A stretch of 64,000 nt of DNA, from positions 15,828,001 through 15,892,000 of the forward strand of contig NC_089994.1 of NCBI RefSeq assembly GCF_036417845.1. The letters are read 5' to 3'. Position 1 is the stretch's first letter. Each line of letters starts with the position of its first letter. The DNA is from Apteryx mantelli. Lineage: Eukaryota > Chordata > Aves > Apterygiformes > Apterygidae. A model generated the notes under the pieces. The model saw only the letters and a list, made by a program, of their open reading frames with translations, was not told where the DNA came from and searched no databases. Positions 31,001-57,612 of this stretch are shown piece by piece. Position numbers and translations under genes: made by a program.

Positions 31001-34000
31001 GTAAACATCTTAGGCATCAAAATCATCCATTTCTTATGTTTTTCAGGGTAGATAAGAACACACCTATCAAATGGAAGACACATACCACTTTTAGTAATGA
31101 ACTTATCTATGTCAGTGATGGTCCCGTAGATCACGTTTTGCTGGATGAAGTCTGAGAACAAAAAACAACAAACGCAGCAGTAATCCTGACTAACAAAAGA
31201 GACAGACACACCCCATTTCCACATCCAAGGTCCAATCCTCGTTGTTATGAAAATGGATTAGAAAATGATTTAGACAATGAATTTTGGTAAGAGACCAAAC
31301 AGTTGATGCATTATGAAAGTATAGTTAGTTATTATCTGGGTATAGCTGTGTCTTCCAGGTACAAAGGTAGTACAGATGAACAAAATTAGACAACTTAAAT
31401 AGGCAGTCTTCATGCTGGTAACTACATTGTCTCAAACTCAGAAATGACCCTTTGTAAGTATATGATTTTGTAATGCAGAAAATACCCTCTTCTCACTAAC
31501 TCTAAAATGATGATATTGCATGCTCTTGACAGAAAAAGAGCACTGCAACAGTTTGAAAATAGGGGGAGAGATGCTCCTTTCTGTCACCTATAGCCATAGT
31601 CAGTACAAATGACCTGAAAGAGATAAAGGGGAAACAAAGCCAATCCCACCGCCCCTTACATACTAGATCTTGGGTAACAGCACTCAGAGGCTTTAAAGGG
31701 GCTGTTGGAAGCAGGACGAGAACATTCCCAAACGCTCAACTACAGCCATCAGATAACAAAAGATATTATGTAGCTGCCACATCCACAGCCTTCTGGCTCG
31801 TTTCTTTCTATCAGCTCTGAGAAACACTGACACGTTTCTGTTAGGGCTTATGCAACATACCTCCAGTACCACTGTTTATCCTCACACCGTGTGGCAGTCC
31901 TTCCCGGTAAGATGCTAGGTGGGTAAGGCACCTGGCATCAAAGCTCCGGAGGAACGCTACGGGGGCATTTCCAACACACTGTCCTGCCATGGATTGCTGC
32001 AGGTAGTTCAACAGAAATAAATATGATGCACCTTTTCCTAGCTCTTTGGTTTTCACTTTAAGACTATTTGTCAGTGAAATGCTGAGAGTATATAGTACAG
32101 CCGTATACGACACTGACAAAATGAGCAATCTGTTATTATCAAAATACTTCCATCCGCAGTAAAAGAGAAATTCAGATTTAAAAAGCACAGCTTTCAAAAT
32201 AATTGCAGTACACAGCATGGCTTCAGCCTCATTTGTCCAACTAAATGTAACCAATGACTCTTTCTAAAACACAAAAGGAAAGTGAAAGAGTACAGCCAGG
32301 GGACTGCGGGTCAAAGAGAAAGCAGACTGCAGCGCTCAGTAGTGCAGCAGGCAACCCAGAAAAATACAACAAGCCGTAAAGGGGTGCCAAGCTTGCTTTA
32401 ATCTCTTGAAATAATTAAAACGCCTATCTTTTGCAGGGAGGGGCAGGAGGATAAGGAAGGAAAATATTTACTTTTAATAATGGTTTCATGCAAGATGAAA
32501 AATATATTCTACCAGTTCAAAATGACAAGCTGCAAAATTTGGTTACAAAGATGTAAAGCGTATGATAAATGGAGAATGTCCAACAAACCACAAGGAACCA
32601 AATGCTCCTAAACATGAAGTGATTACCTGGGGGACGGTAAAATAGTCATTTTCTTCTGTCATAATTGGATCTCCTTGTCTGTAACCAGTAAAAAGTCTTC
32701 CAGGAGACGTTTGCAAAGGGATCTTAAATGAAGGCTCGCTGGGTGTAGAACTGCAGTAAGTTTAAAAATAAAATAATACTTCACTCCCTACCTCACACAA
32801 ATAATTATGAATTTCAAGTCTCGTGTTTTCATACAGTATCACTCCATGTGCATTTAAAGTTCACATCTTAAAACTCTGATTTCAAAATAACTCTTGTTAT
32901 AAAAATAAGTAACAGTTTCATTAGCACAGCTACTACATGTGTTCAGAAAATATATTTTTTTTCAAGACTTACATAGAGCCATGATAAAAGTAACCAAGAA
33001 ATGGTGTATTGTCAAGAGAAGACTGTACACAAAGGAAAGGAAACCAATCAGGAGTATTTTCCATTGACTTAGCAGAGCATAACTGATCAAAAGGTGGGTT
33101 TACATCCCCACCAAACACTCCAGGGAAACATGATCCAGTGAATAATTGCTTCAAGTCTGGCAAACATTCCTAAAATTAAAAAGAAAGGTAACCCTTTAAC
33201 ACAGTTACTGCATTATCATAGCCACTACAGCCACAGGTACAGCTAATCAAACCAATTTTATAGAGAGAGATCGTAATTCCTATTAGGAATACTGGAAAAC
33301 TTGGACAAACTCTCCTTCAAGTCTGAAGCATTTGGTACCTCTCTCTTTCTCCCTTCCCCCCCCCCCCCGCCCTTCTCTTTCTCCCAATAATAGAGGGAGC
33401 CTAGAAATTGTGAAAACACTTCCTCAAAGTTTAATATGAAATTAATACCAGATCACAGCAACAACGAACATCACAAGCTCCAGCTGTCAAATCACAAGGA
33501 CAAGAGCCTAAGGGCTGAAACGCCTGGTTAGGGATGATAGTTGCATTTTCTATAAAAGAATAACAAAAAAGAACAGAAAAAAAATCAAACTACACACATT
33601 GGAACCCCAGTAAACAGACTATGTGCATTACAGTTTTTTCCTACTGTGTCCATACTTTTTGTTAAATTCTGTTACTGACTATTCAGTATCCATCATTGCT
33701 GCCCAAATCCCAATTTTTAACTTCTCATATGTAGCGGGGGAAAAAACAGCTGGTATACGATTTTTTCCTTTAATGCATATAACTACTTACCTGACACATT
33801 TCCTATAAAGGAAGAGTTGGCATATATTTCAGCTTGAATCAGGAGATGTGCCACCATCACTGAATCACAGCAAGCTAAAACCTGAAGCGTTTCAACCACG
33901 CAGAGAGGTGTTGTGCAGCAGTCAGTGGCATTGGGCAAACACAACTGCAGGTTTCTAGTCAAGCTTATGGTCACTTTGGAAGTGTTCTGAAAAACGTCAG

Positions 34001-35783
34001 ATAAAGTTTGACAACTTTGACAGCTTGTATTAAATTACACTTGCTTATACCACACAAGTTGCTGAAAGAGAAGTTTCAGTACCACTACACAGCGTCAGTG
34101 TTACAATGCAGTATATATAAATGGGATATTTGTTGACATTGGAATGAAAAAGGTCTGCACTGAGATATGTAAATAAAGTGAGGACATGAACTGTATACAC
34201 AATTTTTTAAGGCATACACACAGATCATGTTACCTCAGAAACCACACACATAATACTAAAGAAAAGAATATATACAAAAAAGTGAATTTCCATTTTTATA
34301 TAATACCTTCAGCTGAAGACTGGAATGACTACAGAGTTGATAAAAGCCTCAAGGACTTGTGTGTAATTTAACTACAGTTCTAATACATATACAATTCTAA
34401 TACACTTTCCAGAGCTCGCGCTGTAAAAGACTATTGCTTTTGTATTTCTTTTAGCTCTTTCTCATAGATCCGAAACAGTCTCAAATATACAGCCTCCTCT
34501 GGAGAGGAGGGTGACAAGCACAGTGTCAAAGCTGCACCTCAGCAAACTCCAGCCTGGGCATTCACAAAAATGAACATGTCAAGGAAAAAGGGCATAGGCA
34601 AGACACTGAAATGGGGTGGCTAATACATTACCATTTTGCTAGCATTGCATTAGCCCTTAATATATGAGAGTTCAATTCTTCCCACTTTAGGGAAGAATCT
34701 GTATTTTACATACCGCACCGGGCGTTACATTCAAATTCCAGTCACCAGCTCTTCTACTTCCACTGCAATTTGAATGTTGCAGTTTTCCTACAGCAAAAGA
34801 AAATAACGGTTTCACTGTCATTGAGGAGAGAATGAAAGACAAGCAGAAAGTTTAAACTCCTCTTGTGGCTTCGATTTGGCAGACCCTTATGCCCACCCAA
34901 CACCCCACTGGAGTCACCAAAGGGCTGAGGGCTTAATCAGCAGACATCCTCTGGAGTTCCTACTTCAGGAACTAACGAAGCACAGCACAAATGCAACTAC
35001 TGAATGTACTACTGCTCCTCCAGTAGCCATTGTGGGAGAAAAAATATTGAGAATTCAAACATATTTATTTATGTGCTATTTGAAAAAAAAAATTAAGTGT
35101 TCTTACCTGTCTCTTCATCTATAGGGCTTAACATTAAAGAAAAATTAACTTCTGAAGAATTTCCAAGAAAAAGCACATTGGCCCTGGGACCAGACATACG
35201 GATAAAGGAAGGCTGAAAGACTAAAAAGGGAGAAAGAAACAAGCCTTAATACACACAGTAACTGAAACAGGCAACATCTCTGTGACATATTTGGATCTTA
35301 CGCTTGGGCTAGATTCCTTTCCTTCCACTCGTGTTCTCACATTCGACCGTACCTTCCCACGTTTTAAAACGCAACGAAGGGCACAAAAGTATCTTGCGGT
35401 TGTCAGCTAAGGGGGGGGGGGCGGTATTTACAGCTCCCGCCGCGCCGGAGCAGCGGGTTCGGTTCACCGCAGCTCCCCGCGCCGCAAGTCGATGTTCCGG
35501 CGAGGCGCTCAGTAAACACGCGGCAGCGCAACCCCAAATGAAGAAGGGGAGAGAGGGCAGCGCGGCCCCACGCGGACGCCACGACGGTTGGACTTCTCCT
35601 GCGGGCTCCAGCTTAGGCTTTTGCGGTGACCCAGGGAAGGAAGGCTGCGAGGGGTCCCCCCCCGCCGCCGCCGCCGCCCGCCCCCTCCACCGCGCCCGGC
35701 CACCCACCGGCCCCCCGGTCCAGCCGCCCGGGGCACGGAGCCGCCAGCAGCAGCAGCAGCGCCCCGAGGAGGGCGGCCACCAT
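25079..35783 (-). CDS. TCTN2: Tectonic-2, complete
   Basis: Component of the ciliary transition-zone MKS/B9 complex that controls ciliary membrane content and Hedgehog signalling; human mutations cause Meckel and Joubert syndromes. Eighteen coding exons give 690 aa (human 697): 35708-35783, 35107-35220, 34714-34787, 33791-33986, 33449-33549, 32973-33169, 32627-32750, 31861-31996, 31086-31151, 30098-30226, 29755-29832, 29385-29465, 28420-28531, 27942-28045, 27368-27524, 26584-26706, 26043-26131, 25079-25194. The N-terminus [19 protein letters not shown] is a signal peptide. Family marks are PSFIRMSGP (exon 2), the cysteine cluster [17 protein letters not shown] (exon 5) and [19 protein letters not shown] (exon 6). 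Exon 18 carries one hydrophobic helix near the C-terminus, so the protein is probably type I membrane-anchored. Exon 2 begins at the upstream of two AG acceptors, because only that keeps frame with the strong exon 1 donor. No breaks were seen. Confidence 0.96.
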
Positions 35784-35990
35784 GGCGCCCTAGGCAGGGC
35801 CGCGCCGCCGGCGGGGCGCGCGCCCGGCCGCCATCTTGCGCCATGGAAACGGCGGCGGGGCGGGGCCCGGGAAGGGGAGGGGCGGGGCCGGAGGAGGAGG
35901 AGGGGGCGGGGCAGACGCGAACAAGCTCCTCCCAGCACCTCCCTCCTTACGTGACACTTCTTCACCCTCCACTCGCAGGAAGTTCCCGTG
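35784..35990 (-). promoter_or_regulatory. TCTN2: TCTN2 promoter with X-box-like and YY1 motifs
   Basis: CpG-rich flank of TCTN2. TGCGCC-AT-GGAAAC at 35837-35850 is an imperfect RFX X-box (good CCATGGAAAC half), 54-67 nt upstream of the ATG. AAGATGGCGGC at 35827-35837 on the minus strand is an exact YY1-type motif, often found at TATA-less transcription starts. GC boxes of the form GGGGCGGGG are also present. The GTF2H3 poly(A) signal lies only about 100 bp further upstream. Confidence 0.65.
35790..35834 (-). other. Upstream ORF in the TCTN2 leader (14 codons)
   Basis: An ATG within the YY1 motif opens [14 protein letters not shown] and ends in TAG six nucleotides before the TCTN2 start codon. 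A second upstream ATG at 35844 opens a different frame that overlaps the main start. Either matters only if transcription begins upstream of it, which the sequence cannot show. Confidence 0.45.
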
Positions 35991-36088
35991 GCTAACCCCA
36001 ATCGTAAAAATGCGGGGGGGGGGTTGTTTGTTTGGTTTGGGTTTTTTAATTACAGCACTATCGAGGTGTACTTGAAAAAGAAGCTCTT

Positions 36089-36094
36089 TTTATT
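36089..36094 (-). terminator. GTF2H3: Poly(A) signal of GTF2H3
   Basis: AATAAA on the minus strand about 1.3 kb after the GTF2H3 stop and about 305 bp upstream of the TCTN2 start codon. A second AATAAA at 36656-36661 could give a shorter transcript. Confidence 0.55.
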
Positions 36095-37395
36095 ACAAAT
36101 GTTTTATACAAAGCAAATTATAAATACAGTCCTCAAACAAAAGGGCATTCAGCAGTTAAACGCGCAAAAAAAGGATTCGCACTTATTACAACACTTACAT
36201 AGACAAAAAACTGATGCAAGTAGCAAGACATTTATATAAATTCCTGTGTACACCTTAAAAATACATATATATACAATCTTTTCCTATGTAGGAAACAATT
36301 AATCCCCCTATATCTTTCAGCAGAACTTCAGTTATTAGCTACTGGCTAAATGACAAAATTATGCAGTTATTTAAAAGTTGATTTTTTTAATAACTAAAGT
36401 AATGTTTGGAAGAAATAGGCAGCATACCCTTATATTTTGGCATAAAAAAAAGCACCAATCCAAAATACATAATAAGCCTTCCTTCTAGCCTGTCAAATGC
36501 CTGAGGTAAAGCCATGGGATACTTATAAATCTTTAAAACAAAATAGTCTGCTGTCATATTACATTGGTATATTTTCTGTTTTCCAGTTTCAAAACCTTAA
36601 AGACTAATCACTTCGTTTGCATTCATTGAAACTACTCTAAGCAAAAAGGGTCCTTTTTATTCATGAATGAAAAAAGTTTTCTGTTACTAAACTTCAGTAG
36701 GAAAATTACCTCTATTACAAGGCAATATTATTCTAGTGAATATTTATACTCTGAAGAAAAAGATATCAAATTGAAAAAAAGCATCGCAAAGACAGTACTG
36801 CCAAAGGGAATAAAAGAATGTGAAAACATGTGAATGTGCACACGCAAGAGAATTAAATTAACATCTTTCAAAAGGAAGGTCGGTTCTAAATCATCTTGAA
36901 AATTTTGGCTCATTTACTTTGAAAATGACCCCGTTTCAGTCCTCAAAACTGTCAGCAAAACCCAACAGAATGCTGAAGTTCCTGAACAACATAATGCCAA
37001 GGCCCTGATCCTATACTCCAGGAATGGTCATGCTTACCTTTATATAAACATATGATTGGAAAGAATCAGAGCTTCCCAGTCTCTGAAAATTAACCCAGAC
37101 ACGTGAAACTCTGCAGTGGCCAGTATACCTTCTACTTCACAAGGTCTGTATCTTAAACAAGCTGTGTCTTCTGGTTCCTTTTTACAGCTAAGCTCAGGTT
37201 ATATGTTAATACAGTGATTTGTTACTTAGAGGGCTGTGTAGGAATCGCATGATTTAAATATTTATCCCTAAGAAACAAACAATAACACTGCACACAGTTC
37301 TCTTTCATATCCAATAAAAAGTGCCATCAATTTCTCAGGTATATTCCATTTCATGGAATTACTGGAGGAGGTAATGCTCTATTTACAGAATGTTG
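36095..37395 (-). other. GTF2H3: GTF2H3 3' untranslated region
   Basis: AT-rich non-coding sequence between the GTF2H3 stop and its likely distal poly(A) signal. No open frame of note, repeat family or RNA gene was recognised. Confidence 0.6.
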
Positions 37396-43128
<5,733 letters not shown>

Positions 43129-43265
43129 GGTGCCGCGCGCCGCCTCCGCCGCGCTGCGGCGCCGCGCTGACGCCACGGCGCGCGGCGTGACGTCACGCGC
43201 AGGCCGGCCGCCGCCGCCGCCGCCGCCGCCGCTGGGGAGAGGAGCGGAGCGCCGCGGCCGCCGCC
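43129..43265. promoter_or_regulatory. Bidirectional GTF2H3/EIF2B1 promoter with CRE
   Basis: The 137 bp separating the two start codons. It contains a perfect 14-bp palindrome GCGTGACGTCACGC (43185-43198) with a consensus cAMP-response/ATF site TGACGTCA at 43188-43195, near the midpoint. A (CCG)8 run follows at 43208-43231, on the EIF2B1 side. No TATA box was seen. CREB/ATF binding is inferred from the motif only. Confidence 0.75.
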
Positions 43266-46200
43266 ATGAGCACGGAGGGTAACGGCGGGGGGGAGGGGGG
43301 GGTGCGGGGCGGGCGCGGCGCGGCCGGGCCGGGGCTGACGCCTGCCTTTGCCTTGCAGACCTGATCGAGGCCTTCCGGGCGCAGCTGCGGGACGACCCCG
43401 ACGTGGCCTCGGCCGTGGCCGCCATCCGCGCGCTGCTGGGCTTCCTCAAGCAGGACCGAGGTGGGCCCGGCCCCCCCTTCCCCTCCCCCCACCCCGCGCA
43501 CCGGGCCCCCCCGGGCCTGCCCTGACCCCGCGCCTCTCCCCCCCCCCAGGCGAGACCATGCAGGGCCTGCGGAAGAGCCTGCGGACCGCCATCGACACGC
43601 TGTCGCGGGTGGACTCCTCGGTGGCCGTGTCCTCCGGCGGGGAGCTCTTCCTGCGCTTCATCAGCCTCACCTCGCTGGAGTACTCGGTAAGGGCGCCCGC
43701 CCCCCCCCCCCGATCTCCCCCCCCCAGCCGGCCTTCCCCTCACCGGCCTCGCTCCAGCGGGCTTCGCTCTGTGTTCCAGGACTACTCCACGTGCAAAGAA
43801 ATCATGATCGAGCGAGGCGAGATCTTCCTCAGGAGGGTCTCCCTGTCGAGGAACAAGATCGCCAAGCTCTGCCATCCCTTCATCCGAGATGGTGCCGTAA
43901 GTGGGCCGAGGCGGGCTCGCTCTCGCGTGGGTGCTCTGCTGCTTCCAGCGACGGGGACGCTGCAGGGGACTGATATTTATTAGCATCCATTTATGGCAGC
44001 GTCGTCTGATGGTGGCTTTCGTGGATACACAGGCATAACATCACCCCTCGCTTTATTTTCTTAAGATTCTTCCCCTCCCCCTACATCCATTTCTATGCAA
44101 ACCAGCATTGACTCGTGCCCTACTTCTACCAGATGCTGAGGAGTTGCATTGTGAAGCTTCCATTGAAAGTATTAGATTCTCACCCCTTGGCAGCATCAGG
44201 GCTGTGTAAAAACCTGCCGCATAAAGTCCAGCTCGGAGTAGTTTGCTGTCCTATCATTTGTATAATACAAATGACATACAGTATTATTTTAAAGTTGATG
44301 GACAGTTGCGTGAAGTAAAACCCATGACACCACAGTAACAAAGGTTCTGCAAAGCTCAGCAAAAAGTAATACCTGTTTTTTTGACAGCGAATATTGACAC
44401 ATGCCTACTCAAGAGTGGTCCTCAGAGTGTTAGAAGCAGCTGTTGAGTCAAAGAAGCGATTCAGCATTTATGTCACCGAATCACAGCCAGATCAAGCAGG
44501 GCAAGTACACATTAATTTTGTGCTTTATTTATCAGCCAGCATCAAACCTGTCATATTTTAAGAAAAGCTGCTAAGTTTGTTTGCATCATTTTAAAGGGTG
44601 ACTATATCACTAATAATGTCATGTTATTCCGGACAAGTAAAAATACAATATTGACAATTAATTTCCTGTACTAAATAACCTCATTACAGTGCTACCTGGG
44701 TTTTCCTCAGAGGTTTACAAGCCTTCAGTCAGTGCCAGACAATCTACTTTTTTTCCTTTTGTGATGGGAGACAACTGACTTCTGGTTGTCAGCTTTAGAA
44801 GCAGGCCAAAACAGTCAGTATAGTCTTTAAGCATAGCAAAGTAAAATATTTAGCTAGCAATGTTGTTTGAAAATGTCAGATAATGTTTATTACGGATAGC
44901 AGGGGAGCAGGCTTTCCCTCTCCAGAGAATACATGGTTGCATGAGGGATGCAATAAATCCTACATACTGGATAATAAATGTTGCTAACCAGTTTTTCACT
45001 AGAATAAAGGATGTTTAGCTAAATTAAGTACGTATGATTTATCAGCTTCACTAAAATAACTTCTAGCAGTACACTGCCTGCTTTATTTCTTGTGTCTTTT
45101 TGATGAAAAAGCAGAGACAGCTTAGGTAATCGGTGATCTTAATAATGTTTCCCTGACTTATCTATCTGTAGCTATAATTCCTGACTGCTAAAACTGACTT
45201 GACTTTGTCAGGTTTATTATAATTTGTTTCCATTTCTACACAAGAATTTATTTGTCTTTGGGGGAATATCACAAACCAAAACTAGTGGCAAGGGAACATG
45301 GGCAGTCATGGGTTCCACTCCTTCAGACAATATTTTTCTAGCATTGTCTTTAAAGAAAGACTTTTAAGCTTCAAACATGCTATTTTCATAGACAAAAAAT
45401 GGCAAAAGCCCTGAGGAAGCTGAACATTCCTGTGACTGTGATTCTAGATGCTGCAGTTGGGTAAGTCTGATCATTATATCTTAACATTGTTCATCCCAAT
45501 TTTACTTTGACAGCGTTACAGATGAGCTTCCTAGAAGCTTGTTCAAAGCACAGAGATTGTTACTTAGTCTGTCACAGTCACCAAACAAGCTAAGCAAGTT
45601 AAACCTTTCGTGCACAATTAGGAGAATATGCCTGCTAAAAAACAAGCATTTGATACTTGCATATTAGAATGAAGAATGAAGTCAGGCCTAAGCATAGAAT
45701 CTGGGGATACATGGAAAAAAGAACTGAGGTGCTATGCAAAAAGGCTACATTTTTTTCTAATTTGCATACAATAAGCACTATCATTGTTTTTTTAAGCGAA
45801 TTGCTAAATTACTACTGCTTAGTAGTAAATACAAAGAGCAAGTACAAGTAGCAAATACAAAATATGAGAAAGAACTATTATAAATCTAAATCCTAGTTCT
45901 TACATTAGTGCAAAATACATGTCAGTGCCTCTAAGAGAAGAATACGTATCAGTCTGCTTACTACCAAGGCAGCTGTAATCCAGTGAGGACAGTGGCTTGA
46001 CTGGGCAAATATGCAAGTGTTGTGTAACACATTAAATCTCTCTTCTTCAGAACATTTAGTTGATGGTGTGGAGGTTGGAGGGATGTAAAGAAAGGTGGAC
46101 ACGTTTCTGGCCAAGGATATTACAATGCAGAGTTAAGCTTCACTGTGCAGTTAGTATTTTATCAAGATAGCCACATTCCCGTAACTGAGGATTATCCCTA

Positions 46201-47426
46201 GTGAGATTCAGCTTCTCCAAGCCTTTTCACAATTACCAAGGTCAGGTATGGTTGGAGAAGACATAGTTATTTAATATTCCTGCTTGGGAAGCAGAGGAAA
46301 GCTCGTTAAAAGGATATACAACAGCAACTGTAGTTGCATAGGTAGCTAGGACTAGTTCAGAAAAATGAATGATTGTTTTCATTACTAATTCCTGTTATGT
46401 TCAATGAGTCATGGATTTTTTTTCCCCCCCTTAAACAGCTACATTATGGAGAAAGTGGACCTGGTGTTAGTTGGTGCTGAAGGTGTAGTTGAAAGCGGAG
46501 GAATTATTAACAAGGTAATAGGTAGTGAGTTTATTACATTATTCTGTAAACTCTAGACTCCTAGAGTTTGGTTTCTTTGAAACATTCAGGGTTTTTTGAA
46601 AAATCTTTTCTATTTGGACATTATCCAAGAAAAGTCTATTTCTTCTTGGAAACACGACAACATTCTGTCACACTAGCACTGAGTCTGCATGTTGTTTTCC
46701 ATCTGTCTCTACAGATTGGCACTAATCAAATTGCAGTGTGCGCCAAAGCTCAGAATAAGCCATTTTATGTTGTAGCAGAAAGTTTCAAGTTTGTAAGACT
46801 TTTCCCTCTAAATCAGCAGGATGTCCCAGATAAGTTTAAGGTAAGAGAAATTCAGATTACTTCTTACCAGCTAAGATGCACACTTATGTATCTATGAATA
46901 ATTTTTTTCTGAGAATGTCTTTATTTACCTGGATCTTTCTAGTATATATAATATGCAGTTACTCTGTGTTACAGTCAAACATCTCATAATTTGTCTTAAT
47001 ACTAACATTTAGTTCCTAAAGCAATTCTTTTGGGGCACAGGAGCAGCAGAGGGGAAGAAACAGCTAAATCGAGACATTTCAGCACTACAAATTTTATTCC
47101 GTACAGAAGATAACAGTTGAGGCCAAGATGGCACTAGCCTGTGCCTCATTTATAGCAACTGACTTCCTTCAGTGATACCAAGTATCTGCTCAAGGCTAGC
47201 ACTGCCCTTGCCCCGAGGAGGTTTTTAGCTTGCAGTTGTGTGGTAGCTAATGGTCTCTGTTTCCTTCTAGTACAAAGCAGACACTCTGAAAACAAGTCAA
47301 AATCTAACAGAGGAGCATCCCTGGATTGACTACACATCACCATCGCTGATCACATTACTGTTTACAGACCTAGGTGTATTGACTCCATCAGCCGTCAGTG
47401 ATGAACTTATTAAACTCTATCTGTAA
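43266..47426 (+). CDS. EIF2B1: Translation initiation factor eIF2B subunit alpha, complete
   Basis: Regulatory alpha subunit of the eIF2B decamer, the guanine-nucleotide exchange factor for eIF2 and the target of the integrated stress response; human mutations cause vanishing white matter disease. Nine coding exons give 302 aa (human 305): 43266-43278, 43359-43460, 43550-43686, 43780-43896, 44388-44500, 45392-45460, 46439-46514, 46715-46840, 47271-47426. Family segments include [30 protein letters not shown]-like [51 protein letters not shown] and the C-terminus [17 protein letters not shown]. Intron 5 must use a GC donor (GG|GCAAGT) to keep frame; all other introns are GT-AG. The start is in GCCGCCATGAG context. 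It is the only plus-strand gene in the window and converges on DDX55. Confidence 0.97.
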
Positions 47427-47646
47427 CAGAGAGAGACTCAGTATACAGGATGTATTATTACCTTCTTCAGTGACCATCACAGCTGTAAGAACTTGGAAGA
47501 TGATGCAAGTTATATGGCCATGGTAAGGAGAAGACAGTTGACTGACGTAACTACCAGCCTTCTTGAATTTTTAAGGCAAAACATTACATATGAATGGACC
47601 ACTGTTTAAAAAAAAAAAAAAGTTGCTACGGCTTCTAAAGGCCTAA

Positions 47647-47652
47647 AATAAA
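47647..47652 (+). terminator. EIF2B1: Poly(A) signal of EIF2B1
   Basis: AATAAA about 220 nt after the stop codon, followed within 40 nt by a G/T-rich stretch (GGGGTGGAATGTTTTG) that fits a downstream element. This gives a short 3'UTR. Confidence 0.7.
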
Positions 47653-47981
47653 TTATTTAAAGAGGGGTGGAATGTTTTGATATTGTAAATTAAAATACCT
47701 TACTGTGTTCTCAAACTCATTCTGAGGTCTGCTGTCACTTACTGATCTGGGACAGATGTGATGCCTATCTGAACAGAACAAAATTAAAAAGTGCAGAAAG
47801 CTCCTGCTGTTGGAAATCTGCTGCTCCTGCCACACTGTACAAGAGCAGTGCTTTTAGGTTTGTTCTTAACGTCAGGCTTGTTTGTACTTCCACTTAAGTA
47901 TTTATGGAAGCCAGGTCTCTTATAGTAAGAAATTAGATCAGTTTTGTTCTTTGCAACATTATTTTGTTATAAAAATACAGT
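47653..47981. other. Convergent gap between EIF2B1 and DDX55 3' ends
   Basis: About 330 bp separate the two poly(A) signals, which face each other on opposite strands. Nothing else was recognised in it. Confidence 0.6.
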
Positions 47982-47987
47982 TTTATT
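47982..47987 (-). terminator. DDX55: Poly(A) signal of DDX55
   Basis: AATAAA on the minus strand only about 43 nt after the DDX55 stop codon, implying a very short 3'UTR unless a further non-canonical signal is used. Confidence 0.55.
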
Positions 47988-48029
47988 GAAATAGGCAGTA
48001 TTTTAAAGAGGCTGGTTAGAACAAGACTG

Positions 48030-57061
<9,032 letters not shown>

Positions 57062-57310
57062 CTTGGGCGGCCGCCTCAGCCGCGTCCGCCGCCCCGCCGT
57101 CCCCCCCCCCCATCCGGTCCGGCCGCGGCGGGTCCGCGCGGAAACAGGCGCCGCCGCCCGCCCGTTCCGCCGCGCGCCCGTTCCGCCCCCGGCCGCCGGC
57201 GCGGCGCCGCCGCTGCTGCTTTTTGGGTCCTTCGCGAGAAAACGCGAGCGGCGCACGACGGGGAGCTGCTCGCTGCCGCCACAGTCCTGCTTTTAAAACA
57301 CGCGAGCAGG

Positions 57311-57606
57311 AGCTCTGCCTTCCTTCTTCAGCCGGCTGCAGCACAAAGCGGTATTTTGATGCCCCCTGGCACCACACGCGCTTCTGCGGGTCACCCAGGA
57401 GCCCCGCGACGCCCGAAGCGCAGCCAGGCCGCGGATTCACCGTTACCTGCAATTTCTTCCCCCTCAAAGTGCGACAGCATGCGGATGAATTCCTCGTATC
57501 CATTTTTCTAAGAGATATTTAAGCCACAGCTTTGAGTGTTAAATAGTACGTTCTTTAAAGCATCAAAGGGAAAAAAATACAAAGTTACTTTTCTTAAAGA
57601 ATTTGT
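57311..57606. other. Gap between DDX55 CpG island and TMED2 3' end
   Basis: About 300 bp of declining GC content between the DDX55 promoter and the TMED2 poly(A) signal. No gene, repeat or RNA was recognised. Confidence 0.5.
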
Positions 57607-57612
57607 TTTATT
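57607..57612 (-). terminator. TMED2: Poly(A) signal of TMED2
   Basis: AATAAA on the minus strand about 1.35 kb after the TMED2 stop codon and about 550 bp upstream of the DDX55 start codon. Confidence 0.55.
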
